Shown piece after piece: positions 48,282 through 58,049 of a stretch of DNA of 64,000 bases. The first letter of the stretch is position 1. Each line of letters starts with the position of its first letter. A model generated the notes under the pieces. The model was not told where the DNA came from. It saw nothing but the letters and a program-made list of their open reading frames with translations, and did not search any database. Made by a program: the position numbers and the translations under genes. The stretch comes from Gemmobacter sp964439015 (lineage in GTDB: Bacteria > Pseudomonadota > Alphaproteobacteria > Rhodobacterales > Rhodobacteraceae), in the NCBI GenBank assembly GCA_964439015.1, contig CAYTMV010000001.1, forward strand, positions 1 to 64,000, written 5' to 3'.

Positions 48282-49790
48282 TCAGCCCTCCGGCAGATTG
48301 TTGGCGGCGATATAGGCGGCGGGATCGTGCAGCTCGGCGGCGGTCTCGGCCAGCCACGCCGTCACAGGCCCGCTGGCCACGGTCAGGGTGGCCATCCCGG
48401 CCAGCAGCATCAGCACGGCGGCAATGGCCCAAGGTTTGCGCGGCGTGTCGAAATCATCAGCCGCGGGGGCCACCGCATGGCTGGACCAGAACAGCAGGCT
48501 GCCAGCCCGTGCCATGCCGACGATCACCACAAGGCTGGAGCCGAGGATAGCCGCCCAGCTCAGCACACCTTCGGACGCTTGCAGGATCATCAACTTGCCG
48601 AAAAAGCCGGGCAGGGGCGGAAGCCCCGCTGCCGCCACCGCCGCCGCCATGAACAGGGCCGCGATCAGCCCTTGCTGCGGAATCGGCGCCACGGCCCGGC
48701 GCAGATCGCCCGTGCGGCGCCGTGTTGTCACCAGATCGGCGATCAGGAACAGCGCGCCCGCAGCCAAAGTGGAGTGCAGCGTGTAATAGAGCGCCGCCGC
48801 GGTATCCGGCGCGGTCCCGCCCGAAGCTGCCAGAAACAGCGTGCCCATCGAGGTGACGGCCGCAAAGGCCGCCAGCCGGTTCAGCGTCACAGCCCCCAGC
48901 ACGCCTGCCGCGCCCACCACCAGCGTGGCGATCGCCGCCCAGAACATCAGATCCTGCAGCATCGTGCCGATCGCCGGGACCGAGGCTGGAAAGACCAGGG
49001 TCGAATAACGGATCGCCGCATAAGCGCCGATCTTGGTCATCACCGCAAACAGCGCCGAAACCGGCCCGGGCGCCTGCGCATAGGTGGCCGGCAGCCAGAA
49101 ATGCAGCGGCACCAGCGCCCCCTTGATGGCAAAGACCATCATCAGCATCACCGCGGTGACGCGGATCAACGCCGCATCGCCTTCGGGCAGGGTCGTCAGC
49201 TTGACCGCCAGATCGGCGATGTTGAGCGTGCCGGCCACGGAATAGAGTGTGGCCAGCCCGAACAGGAACAGCGTCGAGCCGATCAGGTTATAGGCGATAT
49301 ACTGCACCCCGGCCTTCAGACGTGCCTTTCCGCCCGCATGGATCATCAGCCCATATGAGGCAATCAGCAGAACCTCGAAGAACACGAAAAGGTTGAAGGC
49401 GTCGCCGGTCAGAAAGGCGCCGCAGATGCCCATCATCTGAAACTGCCACAGCGCATGGAAATGTTGCCCGCGCGCGTCCCAGCCGGAGCCAGCCGCATAG
49501 ACCTGCACGACCAGGGCCAGCGCCGCGGCCAATGTCAGCATCATCGCGGCCAGCCGGTCCGCCACCAGCACGATGCCGAAGGGCGCGGGCCAATCCCCCA
49601 GCGCATACGTCTCGGGCCCGCTGGCCGTGATGGCCGTCAGCAACAGCACCGATACCACCAGCAGCGCCGCCGAGCCAAAGATCGAGAGGACACGGGACAG
49701 CAACAGGTCGTGCCGCGCCACCAGCACGATAAAGGCACCAAGAACCGCCGGCATCACCACCGGCGTGACTATCAGATGCGACAGGCTCAT
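48282..49790 (-). CDS. phaD: Na+(K+)/H+ antiporter subunit D
   Basis: 502 residues with about 14 transmembrane helices. It belongs to the proton-translocating NADH-dehydrogenase ND2/4/5 superfamily; conserved charged residues occur in FFEVLLIASYGLMIHAG and FAIKGALVPLHFWLPATYAQ. It forms one of the two ion-translocating modules of the antiporter together with PhaA. It overlaps phaC by 4 bp. Confidence 0.95.
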   Translation of the reverse strand: MSLSHLIVTPVVMPAVLGAFIVLVARHDLLLSRVLSIFGSAALLVVSVLLLTAITASGPETYALGDWPAPFGIVLVADRLAAMMLTLAAALALVVQVYAAGSGWDARGQHFHALWQFQMMGICGAFLTGDAFNLFVFFEVLLIASYGLMIHAGGKARLKAGVQYIAYNLIGSTLFLFGLATLYSVAGTLNIADLAVKLTTLPEGDAALIRVTAVMLMMVFAIKGALVPLHFWLPATYAQAPGPVSALFAVMTKIGAYAAIRYSTLVFPASVPAIGTMLQDLMFWAAIATLVVGAAGVLGAVTLNRLAAFAAVTSMGTLFLAASGGTAPDTAAALYYTLHSTLAAGALFLIADLVTTRRRTGDLRRAVAPIPQQGLIAALFMAAAVAAAGLPPLPGFFGKLMILQASEGVLSWAAILGSSLVVIVGMARAGSLLFWSSHAVAPAADDFDTPRKPWAIAAVLMLLAGMATLTVASGPVTAWLAETAAELHDPAAYIAANNLPEG

Positions 49791-50149
49791 GCGCGGCCCT
49801 CCGGTTTGGCGGGGGCATCATCCTCGATCCCGTCCATGTCCACGCTGTCAGATCCCGATTCCAGCCAGGCGCCGAGACCCATCATCACGATCACTGCCGT
49901 CATGCCGAAGCCGATCACGATGGCGGTCAGCACCAGGGCCTGCGGCAGGGGATCGGTATGGGCTTGCGCTGCCGGATCGAGGATCGGTGGCACGCCCACC
50001 GCAAGCCGCCCCGACACAAAGATGAACAGGTTGCAGGCATAGGACAGCAGCGCCAGCCCCAGGATCACCGGAAAGCTGCGCATCCGCAGCACCAGATACA
50101 CCCCGCCCGCCGTCAGAAGGCCGATGGCCGATGCGATCAGATATTCCAT
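49787..50149 (-). CDS. phaC: Na+(K+)/H+ antiporter subunit C
   Basis: 120 residues, three helices, homologous to NuoK. GLLTAGGVYLVLRMRSFPVILGL and DPLPQALVLTAIVIGFGMTA (quoted in part) are the family blocks. It begins 3 bp after phaA ends and overlaps phaD by 4 bp. This is the antiporter phaC, not the polyhydroxyalkanoate synthase of the same symbol. Confidence 0.94.
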   Translation of the reverse strand: MEYLIASAIGLLTAGGVYLVLRMRSFPVILGLALLSYACNLFIFVSGRLAVGVPPILDPAAQAHTDPLPQALVLTAIVIGFGMTAVIVMMGLGAWLESGSDSVDMDGIEDDAPAKPEGRA

Positions 50150-50152
50150 GCC

Positions 50153-53002
50153 TCAGGTCTCCTTGCCGGGTGCGGACGGATCAATGTCCATCGCATCACG
50201 ATTCACCCGTTGCCCGGCGCGCCTTGCCATCCGCGTCAACGAGTCCAGCATCAGCATCACCGCGCCCATCACCGTCAGGAACACACCCAGATCGAACAGC
50301 GCCGCGGTCGCCAGCTCGAACTTCTCGATGGGCCAGGGCGGATAGACATACCCGAAGGCCGAGGTCATGAACGGCTTGCCGTTGAACCAGGCCCCGATCC
50401 CGGTGGCAGCGGCGATCAGCACGCCCAGACCGATCAGGGCGTGGTAGTCGAACCTCAGCCGCTGATGCGTCCAGGCAAAGCCCGAGGCCATGTATTGCAT
50501 CAACAGCGCGATGGCGAAGATCAGCCCGGCGACAAAGCCGCCGCCGGGCATGTTGTGGCCGCGCAGGAAGATGTAGATCCCGACAATCATTGTGATCGGC
50601 AGCATCAGACGCGTTGCCACCACCATCATCATCGGATGCCGGTCGCCGGCATCGCCCACGGTCATCCGCAACCCGCGCAGCCGGTCGGCGGCAGCACCGG
50701 GGCCAAGGATCCGCTGGGCCAGCGCAAAGATCACCAGGGCAGCGATGCCCAGCACGGTGATTTCGCCGAAGGTGTCATAGCCGCGGAAGTCCACCAGGAT
50801 CACGTTCACCACGTTGGTGCCGCCGCCCTCGGTTTTCGCGTTTGCCAGATGCCAGCCGGAAATGCTGGGAAAGGCAAAATTGCGGGTCATCAAGGCAAAG
50901 GCCAGCGCGGCGGCGCCAAGCCCCGCGCCCGCCGCCACCAGCGCATCGCGTCCGCGGCGCAGCGCGCCGCTTTCACGGGGGCTACGGCGGGGCAGGAAGT
51001 TCAGCGCCAACAGCAGCAGGATGATCGTCACCACCTCGACCGAAATCTGGGTCAGCGCCAGATCGGGGGCCGAGAGATAGGCAAAGCCGACCGAGACCAT
51101 CAGCCCGATCACGCCCAACAGGACCAACGACAGCAGCCGATCGCGGTGCAGGATCACCACCGCCGCCGTGGCGGACATCAGCGCCAGCCAGCCCACCAGC
51201 ATGACACTATTGACCGGTTCGGCAGGGCGGTTGCCGGGGATATGGCCGCCACCGGTCCAGGCCCAGACTCCAACCGCAACGATGGCAGCCACGCAGACCG
51301 CAAGATACCGGCCCAGCGAACCGTCATGTGCCGCCTCGGTCATGCGGCGCGACAGGGCGGCGAGGGGCTCGACAATGCCATCAAAGATCGCTTTGGCCTC
51401 GGGGCGCGGGGCACCATCCCAGATCGCCCGCAGCGGGCGATAGGCCGCCAGCACCGCCACGCCAAAACCAAAGGCCGCCAGTGACATCCACAGCGCCGGG
51501 CTGCCCAGCCCGTGCCAGTGCTTGATATGGGCATGGGTCGGCGCGCCGGTCACCGCAGCCGCGGCGGCATCGACCAGCGGGGCGGCAACCGTCATCGGGC
51601 CTGCGCCCAGCACCAGGACCAGCACCGCCAGAACCGCAGGCGCCGCCCACAGGCCAAAGCCCGGATCATGGGGCCGGTGCGGATAATCATCGCGCACCGG
51701 GCCAAGAAAGCCATGCACGACAAACCGCAGCGCATAGGCAACCGAGAAACCCGCGCCGATGGTGGCCAGCAGCGGCAGCAGCCAGACCGGGCCGAAAGCG
51801 GTATGTGCGGCCTCTTCCAGCATCATTTCCTTGGACAGGAACCCGTTCAGCGGCGGCACGCCCGCCATTGACAGCGCCGCCAGCGTGGCAATCGCGAAGG
51901 TCACCGGCATCAGGCGGCGCAGCCCGCCCAGACGGCTCAGGTCGCGGGTCTGGGCCTCATGGTCCACGATCCCGGCCGACATGAACAGCGCGGCCTTGAA
52001 GCTGGCGTGGTTGAGGATGTGAAACACCGCCGCAATCGCCGCGGCCTTGGTGCCAAATCCCAACAACATCGTCACCAGCCCCAGATGCGAGACGGTCGAA
52101 TATGCCAGCAGCGCCTTCAGGTCATCCTTGAACAGGGCGATCTTGGCGCCCAGCAGCATCGTCACCAGACCGGCGCCTGTGACCAGCCAGAACCACTCGG
52201 GCGTGCCCGAAAGGACGGGCGACAGCCGCGCCAGCAGGAAGATCCCGGCCTTCACCATTGTTGCCGAGTGCAGATAGGCCGACACCGGCGTGGGCGCGGC
52301 CATTGCGTGCGGCAGCCAGAAATGGAACGGAAACTGCGCGGATTTGGTAAAGGCCCCCAGCAGGATCAGCAGCAGCGCCGGGACATAGAGGGCATGGGCG
52401 CGGATCGCCTCGCCCTTGGTCAGGATCACGCCCAGATCGTACGACCCCGCGATGTGACCCAGCATCAGCATGCCGCCGATCAGCGCCAGCCCGCCGCCCC
52501 CCGTTACCGCCAACGCCATCCGCGCGCCCTGCCGCCCCGCCGGCAGATGCCGCCAATAACCGATCAGCAGAAAAGAGGACAGCGAGGTCAGCTCCCAGAA
52601 CACCAGCATCAGCAGGATGTTGTCCGACAGCACGATCCCCAGCATCGCCCCCTGAAACAGCATCAGATAGGTCAGAAACAGCCCGAAGGGATCGGATTTC
52701 GACAGGTAGAAGCGAGCATAAAGCTGGATCAGCAGACCGATACCGAGGATCAGGATCGCAAACAGAAGGCCCAACCCGTCGAGGCGAAAATTCGCATTCA
52801 GTCCCAGAGCCGGCATCCAGTCGATCCGGGTTTCGACCACACCGCCCGCCAGAACAGCAGGCGCGTGAAGGGCGATGCCCAGCAGCGCCAAACCGGTAAA
52901 CAGCGCCGCCACCAATGTTGCGGCATCGCGTCCCGCGCGGGCAATCAGGCCGGGCAAAAGCGCACCGAGGAAGGGCAGGGCTGCGATCAGGGCAAGCGAC
53001 AT
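50153..53002 (-). CDS. phaAB: Fused Na+(K+)/H+ antiporter subunits A and B
   Basis: 949 residues and about 23 transmembrane helices. The N-terminal about 770 residues are the NuoL-like PhaA/MrpA module (STVSHLGLVTMLLGFG, HSATMVKAGIFLLARLSPVL, GVPPLNGFLSKEMMLEEA). The C-terminal part (from about 800: MLPITMIVGIYIFLRGHNMPGGGFVAGL, quoted in part) is the MrpB subunit fused in frame, as in Rhizobium-type Pha systems. First gene of a six-gene operon (AB, C, D, E, F, G). The 166 bp upstream contain a CTTGA-TGGG-TCAAG palindrome (53087-53100) but no clear promoter. Confidence 0.95.
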   Translation of the reverse strand: MSLALIAALPFLGALLPGLIARAGRDAATLVAALFTGLALLGIALHAPAVLAGGVVETRIDWMPALGLNANFRLDGLGLLFAILILGIGLLIQLYARFYLSKSDPFGLFLTYLMLFQGAMLGIVLSDNILLMLVFWELTSLSSFLLIGYWRHLPAGRQGARMALAVTGGGGLALIGGMLMLGHIAGSYDLGVILTKGEAIRAHALYVPALLLILLGAFTKSAQFPFHFWLPHAMAAPTPVSAYLHSATMVKAGIFLLARLSPVLSGTPEWFWLVTGAGLVTMLLGAKIALFKDDLKALLAYSTVSHLGLVTMLLGFGTKAAAIAAVFHILNHASFKAALFMSAGIVDHEAQTRDLSRLGGLRRLMPVTFAIATLAALSMAGVPPLNGFLSKEMMLEEAAHTAFGPVWLLPLLATIGAGFSVAYALRFVVHGFLGPVRDDYPHRPHDPGFGLWAAPAVLAVLVLVLGAGPMTVAAPLVDAAAAAVTGAPTHAHIKHWHGLGSPALWMSLAAFGFGVAVLAAYRPLRAIWDGAPRPEAKAIFDGIVEPLAALSRRMTEAAHDGSLGRYLAVCVAAIVAVGVWAWTGGGHIPGNRPAEPVNSVMLVGWLALMSATAAVVILHRDRLLSLVLLGVIGLMVSVGFAYLSAPDLALTQISVEVVTIILLLLALNFLPRRSPRESGALRRGRDALVAAGAGLGAAALAFALMTRNFAFPSISGWHLANAKTEGGGTNVVNVILVDFRGYDTFGEITVLGIAALVIFALAQRILGPGAAADRLRGLRMTVGDAGDRHPMMMVVATRLMLPITMIVGIYIFLRGHNMPGGGFVAGLIFAIALLMQYMASGFAWTHQRLRFDYHALIGLGVLIAAATGIGAWFNGKPFMTSAFGYVYPPWPIEKFELATAALFDLGVFLTVMGAVMLMLDSLTRMARRAGQRVNRDAMDIDPSAPGKET

Positions 53003-53168
53003 GCGGGTGTCCGTTCTGTTGTCGATCTTGACGAAGAACGGGCTATGTAACTGCCCGCGCTTGGTCTTTCACAGATGGGGTTCCTGCTTGATGGGTCAAG
53101 ACAGGCGACCAAGTCAAGCAAGGGCGGGCGCATTTTACCCGCTCGGAACCCTTGGCACAGCGACAACG

Positions 53169-54107
53169 TCAGCCCTGCGGGGTCATGGCCTTGCGATGTT
53201 CTGCGCGCTTCAGCCCCAGCTGCCGCTCGCGCCAGATGATCAGAACGCCTGCCAGCATCACCAGACTTGCGCCGAACAGCATGGTGCCGGTGGGCACCTC
53301 GGAGAAAAAGAACCAGCCGATTGCAAGGGCGAAAATCATCGAGGCGTAGTCGAAGGGCGCCACGACCGAGGCATCCGCCTCGCGATAGCTGGAGGTCAGG
53401 AAAATCTGCCCGAACCCGCCCAGAATGCCCGCCATGATCAGAATTGTCAGATCCTGCGGTCCGGGAAAGACCCAGCCGAAGGGCAGGGTAATGAAGGACA
53501 GCAGGGTCGCCGTGACAGAAAACCAGAACACGATGGCCGGCGTGCCCTCGGTATCGACCAGCTTGCGCACGAAGACTTGCGCCAGCGCGGTAAAGATCGC
53601 CCCCACCAACACCAGCATTGCCCCCAGTGCCTGTGCGTGGCTGATTGCATCGCCCTGTGTCACGGTCAGCCGAGGGGCGACGATGATCAGCACACCCGCA
53701 AGGCCCAGCGCCACCGCCGACAGCCGGAACAGCCGCACCTCCTCTCCCAGAAACATCGCGGCGAAGATCACGGTCAGCAGCGGCGCGGCATAGCCGATGG
53801 CCGTGACCTCGGGCAGGGGCAGGAAGGCGAGACTGGCAAAGCCGAAGCCCATGGCGCAGGTGCCCATCACCCCGCGCCACAGATGGCCGATCGGGTTGCG
53901 GGTCTTCAATCCCTGCCGCAACTCGCCGCGCAGCAGCAGCCAGACCAGAATCACCGGGATGGCGAAGGCCGAGCGGAAGAACACCGTCTCGCCCGCCGGC
54001 ACGCGGCCGCCGGTCGATTTGATCAGCGCCGTCATGGTGATGAAGATCAGCACCGATGTCAGCTTGTAGGCAATGCCGCGCAGCGGGCGGCGGGTCCGCG
54101 TTTCCAT
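53169..54107 (-). CDS. DMT (EamA) family transporter
   Basis: 312 residues from the ATG at 54107 (an ATG at 54137 is possible). Ten hydrophobic helices in two EamA repeats, with GYAAPLLTVIFAAMFLGEEV ending the first and DYASMIFALAIGWFFFSEVP in the second. The family exports metabolites such as amino acids or purine-related compounds. It is divergent from adenine deaminase across 97 bp, so a role in purine export is conceivable but not shown by the sequence. Confidence 0.9.
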   Translation of the reverse strand: METRTRRPLRGIAYKLTSVLIFITMTALIKSTGGRVPAGETVFFRSAFAIPVILVWLLLRGELRQGLKTRNPIGHLWRGVMGTCAMGFGFASLAFLPLPEVTAIGYAAPLLTVIFAAMFLGEEVRLFRLSAVALGLAGVLIIVAPRLTVTQGDAISHAQALGAMLVLVGAIFTALAQVFVRKLVDTEGTPAIVFWFSVTATLLSFITLPFGWVFPGPQDLTILIMAGILGGFGQIFLTSSYREADASVVAPFDYASMIFALAIGWFFFSEVPTGTMLFGASLVMLAGVLIIWRERQLGLKRAEHRKAMTPQG

Positions 54108-54204
54108 CCGCCGACCGTGGCAGGGGCAGGCCTTCATCGCAAGGGGGGCGCAATCTCTTGCGCGCCGCCGCTCATCGCGCTTTGCTGGCCGAAAGGAGTC
54201 CCCA

Positions 54205-55917
54205 ATGCCCGGTATCGCCCCCAAAGCCCCGCTGTCAGACCGCATCGCCCAAGGCCGCGGGGATGCGCCCGCCGATCTGGTGCTGAAGGGCGGGCGGGTC
54301 TTCGACCTGATCGCAGGTGACTTGGTCGAAAGCGACGTGGCGATCTGCGGCGATACCATCGTCGGCACCTTCGGCACCTATAATGGCCGGCGCGAGATCG
54401 ACGTTGCGGGCCGCGTGCTGGTGCCGGGTTTCATCGACACCCATCTGCACATCGAATCCTCGCTGGTCACGCCGTTCGAGTTTGATCGCTGCGTGGCCCC
54501 GCGCGGCATCACCACCGCCATCTGCGATCCGCACGAGATCGCCAATGTGCTTGGCCTGCCGGGGATCGACTATTTCCTTGAGGCATCCGCCCGCACGGTC
54601 ATGGATATCCGGGTGCAGCTGTCCTCCTGCGTGCCGTCCACGCATATGGAAACCGCCGGCGCCCGGCTTGAGGCCACAGACCTGATCCCGCTGATCGACC
54701 ATCCCCGCGTGATCGGGCTGGCCGAGTTCATGAATTTTCCGGGAGTGCTGATGCAGGATCCCGGCTGCATGGCAAAGTTGTCGGCATGGCAGGGCCGCCA
54801 TATTGACGGCCACGCGCCCTTGCTGCGCGGCCATGACCTGAACGGCTATATCGCCGCCGGCATGCGCACCGAGCATGAGGCGACCACCGCCGACGAGGCG
54901 CTGGAAAAGCTGCGCAAGGGGATGCGGGTGCTGATCCGCGAGGGCTCTGTCTCAAAGGATCTGCACGCGCTGGCACCACTGCTGACCGAGCGTCTGTCGC
55001 CCTATCTGTGCCTTTGCACCGATGACCGCAACCCGCTGGATATCGCCGAGCATGGCCATCTGGATTACATGATTCGTGCGGCCCTCCGCCTGGGCGCGTC
55101 GCCGCTGGCGGTCTATCGCGCGGCCAGCCTTTCGGCGGCCGAGGCCTTCGGCCTGAAGGACCGCGGGCTGATTGCGCCGGGAAAGCGTGCCGATATCGCC
55201 GTGATCGACAGTCTTGAGGGTTGCCATGCCAGCCTGGTGCTGGCCGGGGGCGTGGTGGTCGATGACACAGCCTTTGCCGCCCGCCAGACGATCGCGCCGG
55301 TGGGCCGCCACTCGGTCAAGGCGCGCGCGCTGGTGCCTGCCGATTTTCGCACGCCGGGCAACCGGGTCGAGACGCCGGTGATCGGCATCCTGCCCGGCAA
55401 GATCATCACCGAACATCGCCGTTTCGACATCGCCCCTGTCGATGGAGACAAGCGGCCTGACCCGGCGCGCGACCTGATGAAGGTGGCGGTGGTCGAGCGG
55501 CACGGCGTGAACGGCAATATCGCCACCGGCTTCGTGCAGGGCTTTGGTCTGCACCGCGGCGCCATCGCGGCCACGGTGGCGCATGACCATCACAATATCG
55601 TGGTGGTGGGGGCCGATCCCGTGGCGATGGCGCAAGCCTGCAACCGCCTGCGCGAGATCGAGGGGGGCTTTGTCGTGGCGGATGGCGATTCGGTTCTGGC
55701 CGAGCTGGCGCTGCCGGTTGCCGGTCTGATGAGCTTGCAGCCGTTCGAATCGGTGCGTGACAGCCTGGTTACGCTGCGCGCCGCCGCCCGGTCCCTTGGT
55801 GTCACGCTGGAAGAGCCGTTCCTGCAGCTGGCCTTCATCGCCCTGCCGGTGATCCCGCATCTCAAGATCACCGATCATGGCATGGTCGATGTCGACCGCT
55901 TTGAAATCCTGCCGTGA
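54205..55917 (+). CDS. ade: Adenine deaminase
   Basis: 570 residues from the ATG at 54205 with GAAAGGAG upstream. The metal-binding amidohydrolase motifs are GFIDTHLHIESS and AICDPHEIANVLG, with GHAPLLRGHDLNGYIAAGM, TDDRNPLDIAEHGH and EHEATTADEAL further on; the C-terminal domain ends HLKITDHGMVDV. It converts adenine to hypoxanthine in purine salvage. It is monocistronic, ended by a terminator hairpin shared with the convergent tRNA gene. Confidence 0.95.
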   Translation: MPGIAPKAPLSDRIAQGRGDAPADLVLKGGRVFDLIAGDLVESDVAICGDTIVGTFGTYNGRREIDVAGRVLVPGFIDTHLHIESSLVTPFEFDRCVAPRGITTAICDPHEIANVLGLPGIDYFLEASARTVMDIRVQLSSCVPSTHMETAGARLEATDLIPLIDHPRVIGLAEFMNFPGVLMQDPGCMAKLSAWQGRHIDGHAPLLRGHDLNGYIAAGMRTEHEATTADEALEKLRKGMRVLIREGSVSKDLHALAPLLTERLSPYLCLCTDDRNPLDIAEHGHLDYMIRAALRLGASPLAVYRAASLSAAEAFGLKDRGLIAPGKRADIAVIDSLEGCHASLVLAGGVVVDDTAFAARQTIAPVGRHSVKARALVPADFRTPGNRVETPVIGILPGKIITEHRRFDIAPVDGDKRPDPARDLMKVAVVERHGVNGNIATGFVQGFGLHRGAIAATVAHDHHNIVVVGADPVAMAQACNRLREIEGGFVVADGDSVLAELALPVAGLMSLQPFESVRDSLVTLRAAARSLGVTLEEPFLQLAFIALPVIPHLKITDHGMVDVDRFEILP

Positions 55918-55925
55918 AGCGCAAA

Positions 55926-55956
55926 CGAAAAGGGCGCCCGAAGGCGCCCTTGTTCG
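55926..55956. terminator. Bidirectional terminator between ade and tRNA-Ala
   Basis: AAGGGCGCC (55930-55938) and GGCGCCCTT (55943-55951) pair around CGAA; on the minus strand the loop is TTCG, a stable tetraloop, followed by TTTTCG. ACGAA/TTCGT extends the stem. Confidence 0.85.
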
Positions 55957-55968
55957 TCAGCGGTTTTT

Positions 55969-56044
<76 letters not shown>

Positions 56045-56214
56045 ACCGGGAACCGCGGCGCTTTTCCTTTTCTTGGCCGTCTTTCGACGCTTCGATCCGG
56101 TCCAGCGCTTCGATGTGCGGCTATTTAGGGGAGGTGTCGGGGGGCTGCAAGTGGAAAATTCATCCCCCCGTCACGATTTTTGTCCCGGCCAGTGAAACGG
56201 GCCGGCAAAGGACC

Positions 56215-56547
56215 TCAGACTTCTTCCTCGTCGCCGGCCACGTCGGCCAGATCGTCGAGCGAGACGTTGTCGTCGGCGTCGTCCTCCAGCAGATCATCGT
56301 CCAGCTCGGCGTCGTCGGTGACGCCGGCTTCCAGCAGATCATCATCGGCTTCCAGATCGTCGACCAGAACGTCGTCCTTGTCGGGCGCGACCCGGCTGAT
56401 GACCGAGGCAGCCATTTTGCGGCGTGCGCTTTCGATATCCACGATCTCGCCGGTGTAGGGGCTGACGATCGGCGTGCGGTTGAGGTCGTAAAAGCGTTTG
56501 CCGGTGGTCGGGCAGACGCGCTTGGTACCCCATTCTTCCTTGGGCAT
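56215..56547 (-). CDS. TIGR02300 family protein with acidic C-terminal tail
   Basis: 110 residues from the ATG at 56547. The N-terminal 45 residues are the TIGR02300 core (EEWGTKRVCPTTGKRFYDLN, then PIVSPYTGEIVDI). The second half (about 57-110) is about half Asp/Glu and poor in positive charge, probably disordered. The family is confined mostly to alphaproteobacteria and has no known function. Only one cysteine is present, so a classical zinc finger is unlikely. Its neighbour, tRNA-Ala, is on the same strand downstream. Confidence 0.88.
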   Translation of the reverse strand: MPKEEWGTKRVCPTTGKRFYDLNRTPIVSPYTGEIVDIESARRKMAASVISRVAPDKDDVLVDDLEADDDLLEAGVTDDAELDDDLLEDDADDNVSLDDLADVAGDEEEV

Positions 56548-56671
56548 GGTGCTTCCCTTGCAAGGCCAGGCAATCTGGTGAAAACCGGCCCATGCCACAG
56601 CATATGGTCCTTGTCAAAGCCTTTCGCACCGCGTGCGGCAGCCCTATGCTGCGCCGTGAAAGCGAGGCCTG

Positions 56672-57364
56672 ATGCGCGACCTGCCTGCCCTGCCCGGGAT
56701 CCCTGTCACCCTGCGCCGCTCGGCGCGGGCAAGTCGGTTTTCGTTGCGCGTGTCGCGGCTGGATGGCCGGGTGACGCTGACCCTGCCGGTGCGGGCGCGC
56801 GAGTCGGATGGCATCGCCTTTCTGCATGCGCAGGAGGATTGGCTGCGGCGGGCGCTGGCGTCCATGCCGCAGACGCCGCAGCTGACATTCGGGGTGGCCT
56901 TTCCGCTGGAGGGGCAGGCGCTGGTGCTGACCCCCGGCGCTGGCCGCCTGATCCGCACGGAAGGCGCGGCGCTAGTGGTGCCCGGCGATGCGGCGCGGCT
57001 GGGCGCGCGGCTGTCGGCCTGGCTGAAGGCGCGGGCGCGTGACCGTCTGGCTGCGGCCTCGGATCGTCACGCCGCGGCCCTGGGCCGGCCCTATACTGCG
57101 CTGTCCTTGCGCGATACCCGTTCGCGCTGGGGCAGTTGCACCCATGACGGGCGGCTGATGTATAACTGGCGGCTGATCATGGCCCCGCCCGCGGTGCTGG
57201 ATTATGTGGCGGCCCATGAGGTGGCGCATCTGGCGCAGATGAATCACTCAGCCGCCTTCTGGTCCACGGTGGCGCGGTTGCTGCCCGGATACGAGGCACA
57301 GCGCCGCTGGCTGAAGGCCCACGGGCAGGAGTTGCAGGGGTGGCGATTCGACACGGGCAATTGA
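56672..57364 (+). CDS. YgjP-like (DUF45) M48-type metallopeptidase
   Basis: 230 residues. The zinc motif is H182-E-V-A-H186 with the third ligand H192 in NHSAAFW, and SRWGSCTHDGRLMYNWRLIMA at about 151-171 (quoted in part) is the YgjP/DUF45 signature. No membrane helix is present, so the enzyme is cytosolic. Physiological substrates are not known for the family. It is followed after 31 bp by a GntR regulator on the same strand. Confidence 0.9.
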   Translation: MRDLPALPGIPVTLRRSARASRFSLRVSRLDGRVTLTLPVRARESDGIAFLHAQEDWLRRALASMPQTPQLTFGVAFPLEGQALVLTPGAGRLIRTEGAALVVPGDAARLGARLSAWLKARARDRLAAASDRHAAALGRPYTALSLRDTRSRWGSCTHDGRLMYNWRLIMAPPAVLDYVAAHEVAHLAQMNHSAAFWSTVARLLPGYEAQRRWLKAHGQELQGWRFDTGN

Positions 57365-57395
57365 CGTTGCCGCGTGGCGATGCTTGGCTGCGGCC

Positions 57396-58043
57396 ATGAA
57401 CACCGCCGCCCGCCCTTCGGAAAACGCCGCCGCGCATGAGCGTCTGTATCGCACCCTGCGCGCGCAAGTGATGCATGGCGAATTGGCGCCGGGGCAGGCG
57501 CTGACCCTGCGGGGCCTGGGCAAGCAGTTCAACGTCTCGATGACCCCCGCGCGCGAGGCGGTGCGGCGACTGGTGGCGGAAGGGGCGCTGACGCTGTCTG
57601 CCTCGGGCCGGGTCTCGACGCCGGAACTGACGGCAGAGCGGATCGAGGAGCTTGCGGCGATTCGCGCCCTGCTGGAGCCCGAGTTGGCCGCCCGCGCCCT
57701 GCCGCGCGCCCATTTCGCCTTGATCGACCGGCTGGCCGCGATCAACACGGCCAATGCGGCCGCGGTCGCCCGGCAGGATGCGGTGGCCTATATCCGCACC
57801 AATCTCGAGTTTCACCGCACGCTCTATCTGCGGGCACAGGCGCCGGCGATGCTGGCAATGCTGGAAACGGTCTGGCTGCAACTGGGGCCGACGATGCGGG
57901 CGCTTTACGCACGCCTGCGTCGCAACGAGCCGCCGCCCTATCACCGCATGATCCTCGCCGCCCTGCGGGCGGGCGACGAGCCGGGATTGCGGTTGGCGGT
58001 GCGCACCGATGTGACGCAGGGGCTGAAACACCTGGCGAGTTGA
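57396..58043 (+). CDS. GntR-family regulator with FCD domain
   Basis: 215 residues from the ATG at 57396 (a TTG at 57384 would add four residues). Winged helix at about 12-75 (LTLRGLGKQFNVSMTPAREAVRRLVAEG, quoted in part), then an FCD helical domain with ARQDAVAYIRTNLEFHRTLYL and PPYHRMILAALRAGDE, where the histidines and aspartate could bind metal. It converges with the DUF1989 gene 6 bp away and might regulate it, though its operator is not evident. Confidence 0.87.
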   Translation: MNTAARPSENAAAHERLYRTLRAQVMHGELAPGQALTLRGLGKQFNVSMTPAREAVRRLVAEGALTLSASGRVSTPELTAERIEELAAIRALLEPELAARALPRAHFALIDRLAAINTANAAAVARQDAVAYIRTNLEFHRTLYLRAQAPAMLAMLETVWLQLGPTMRALYARLRRNEPPPYHRMILAALRAGDEPGLRLAVRTDVTQGLKHLAS

Positions 58044-58049
58044 GCGCGC

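Noticed and set aside
53087..53100. Palindrome CTTGA-TGGG-TCAAG upstream of phaA as operator
   Set aside because: Short arms and no convincing promoter elements at consistent spacing; noted in the phaA entry only.
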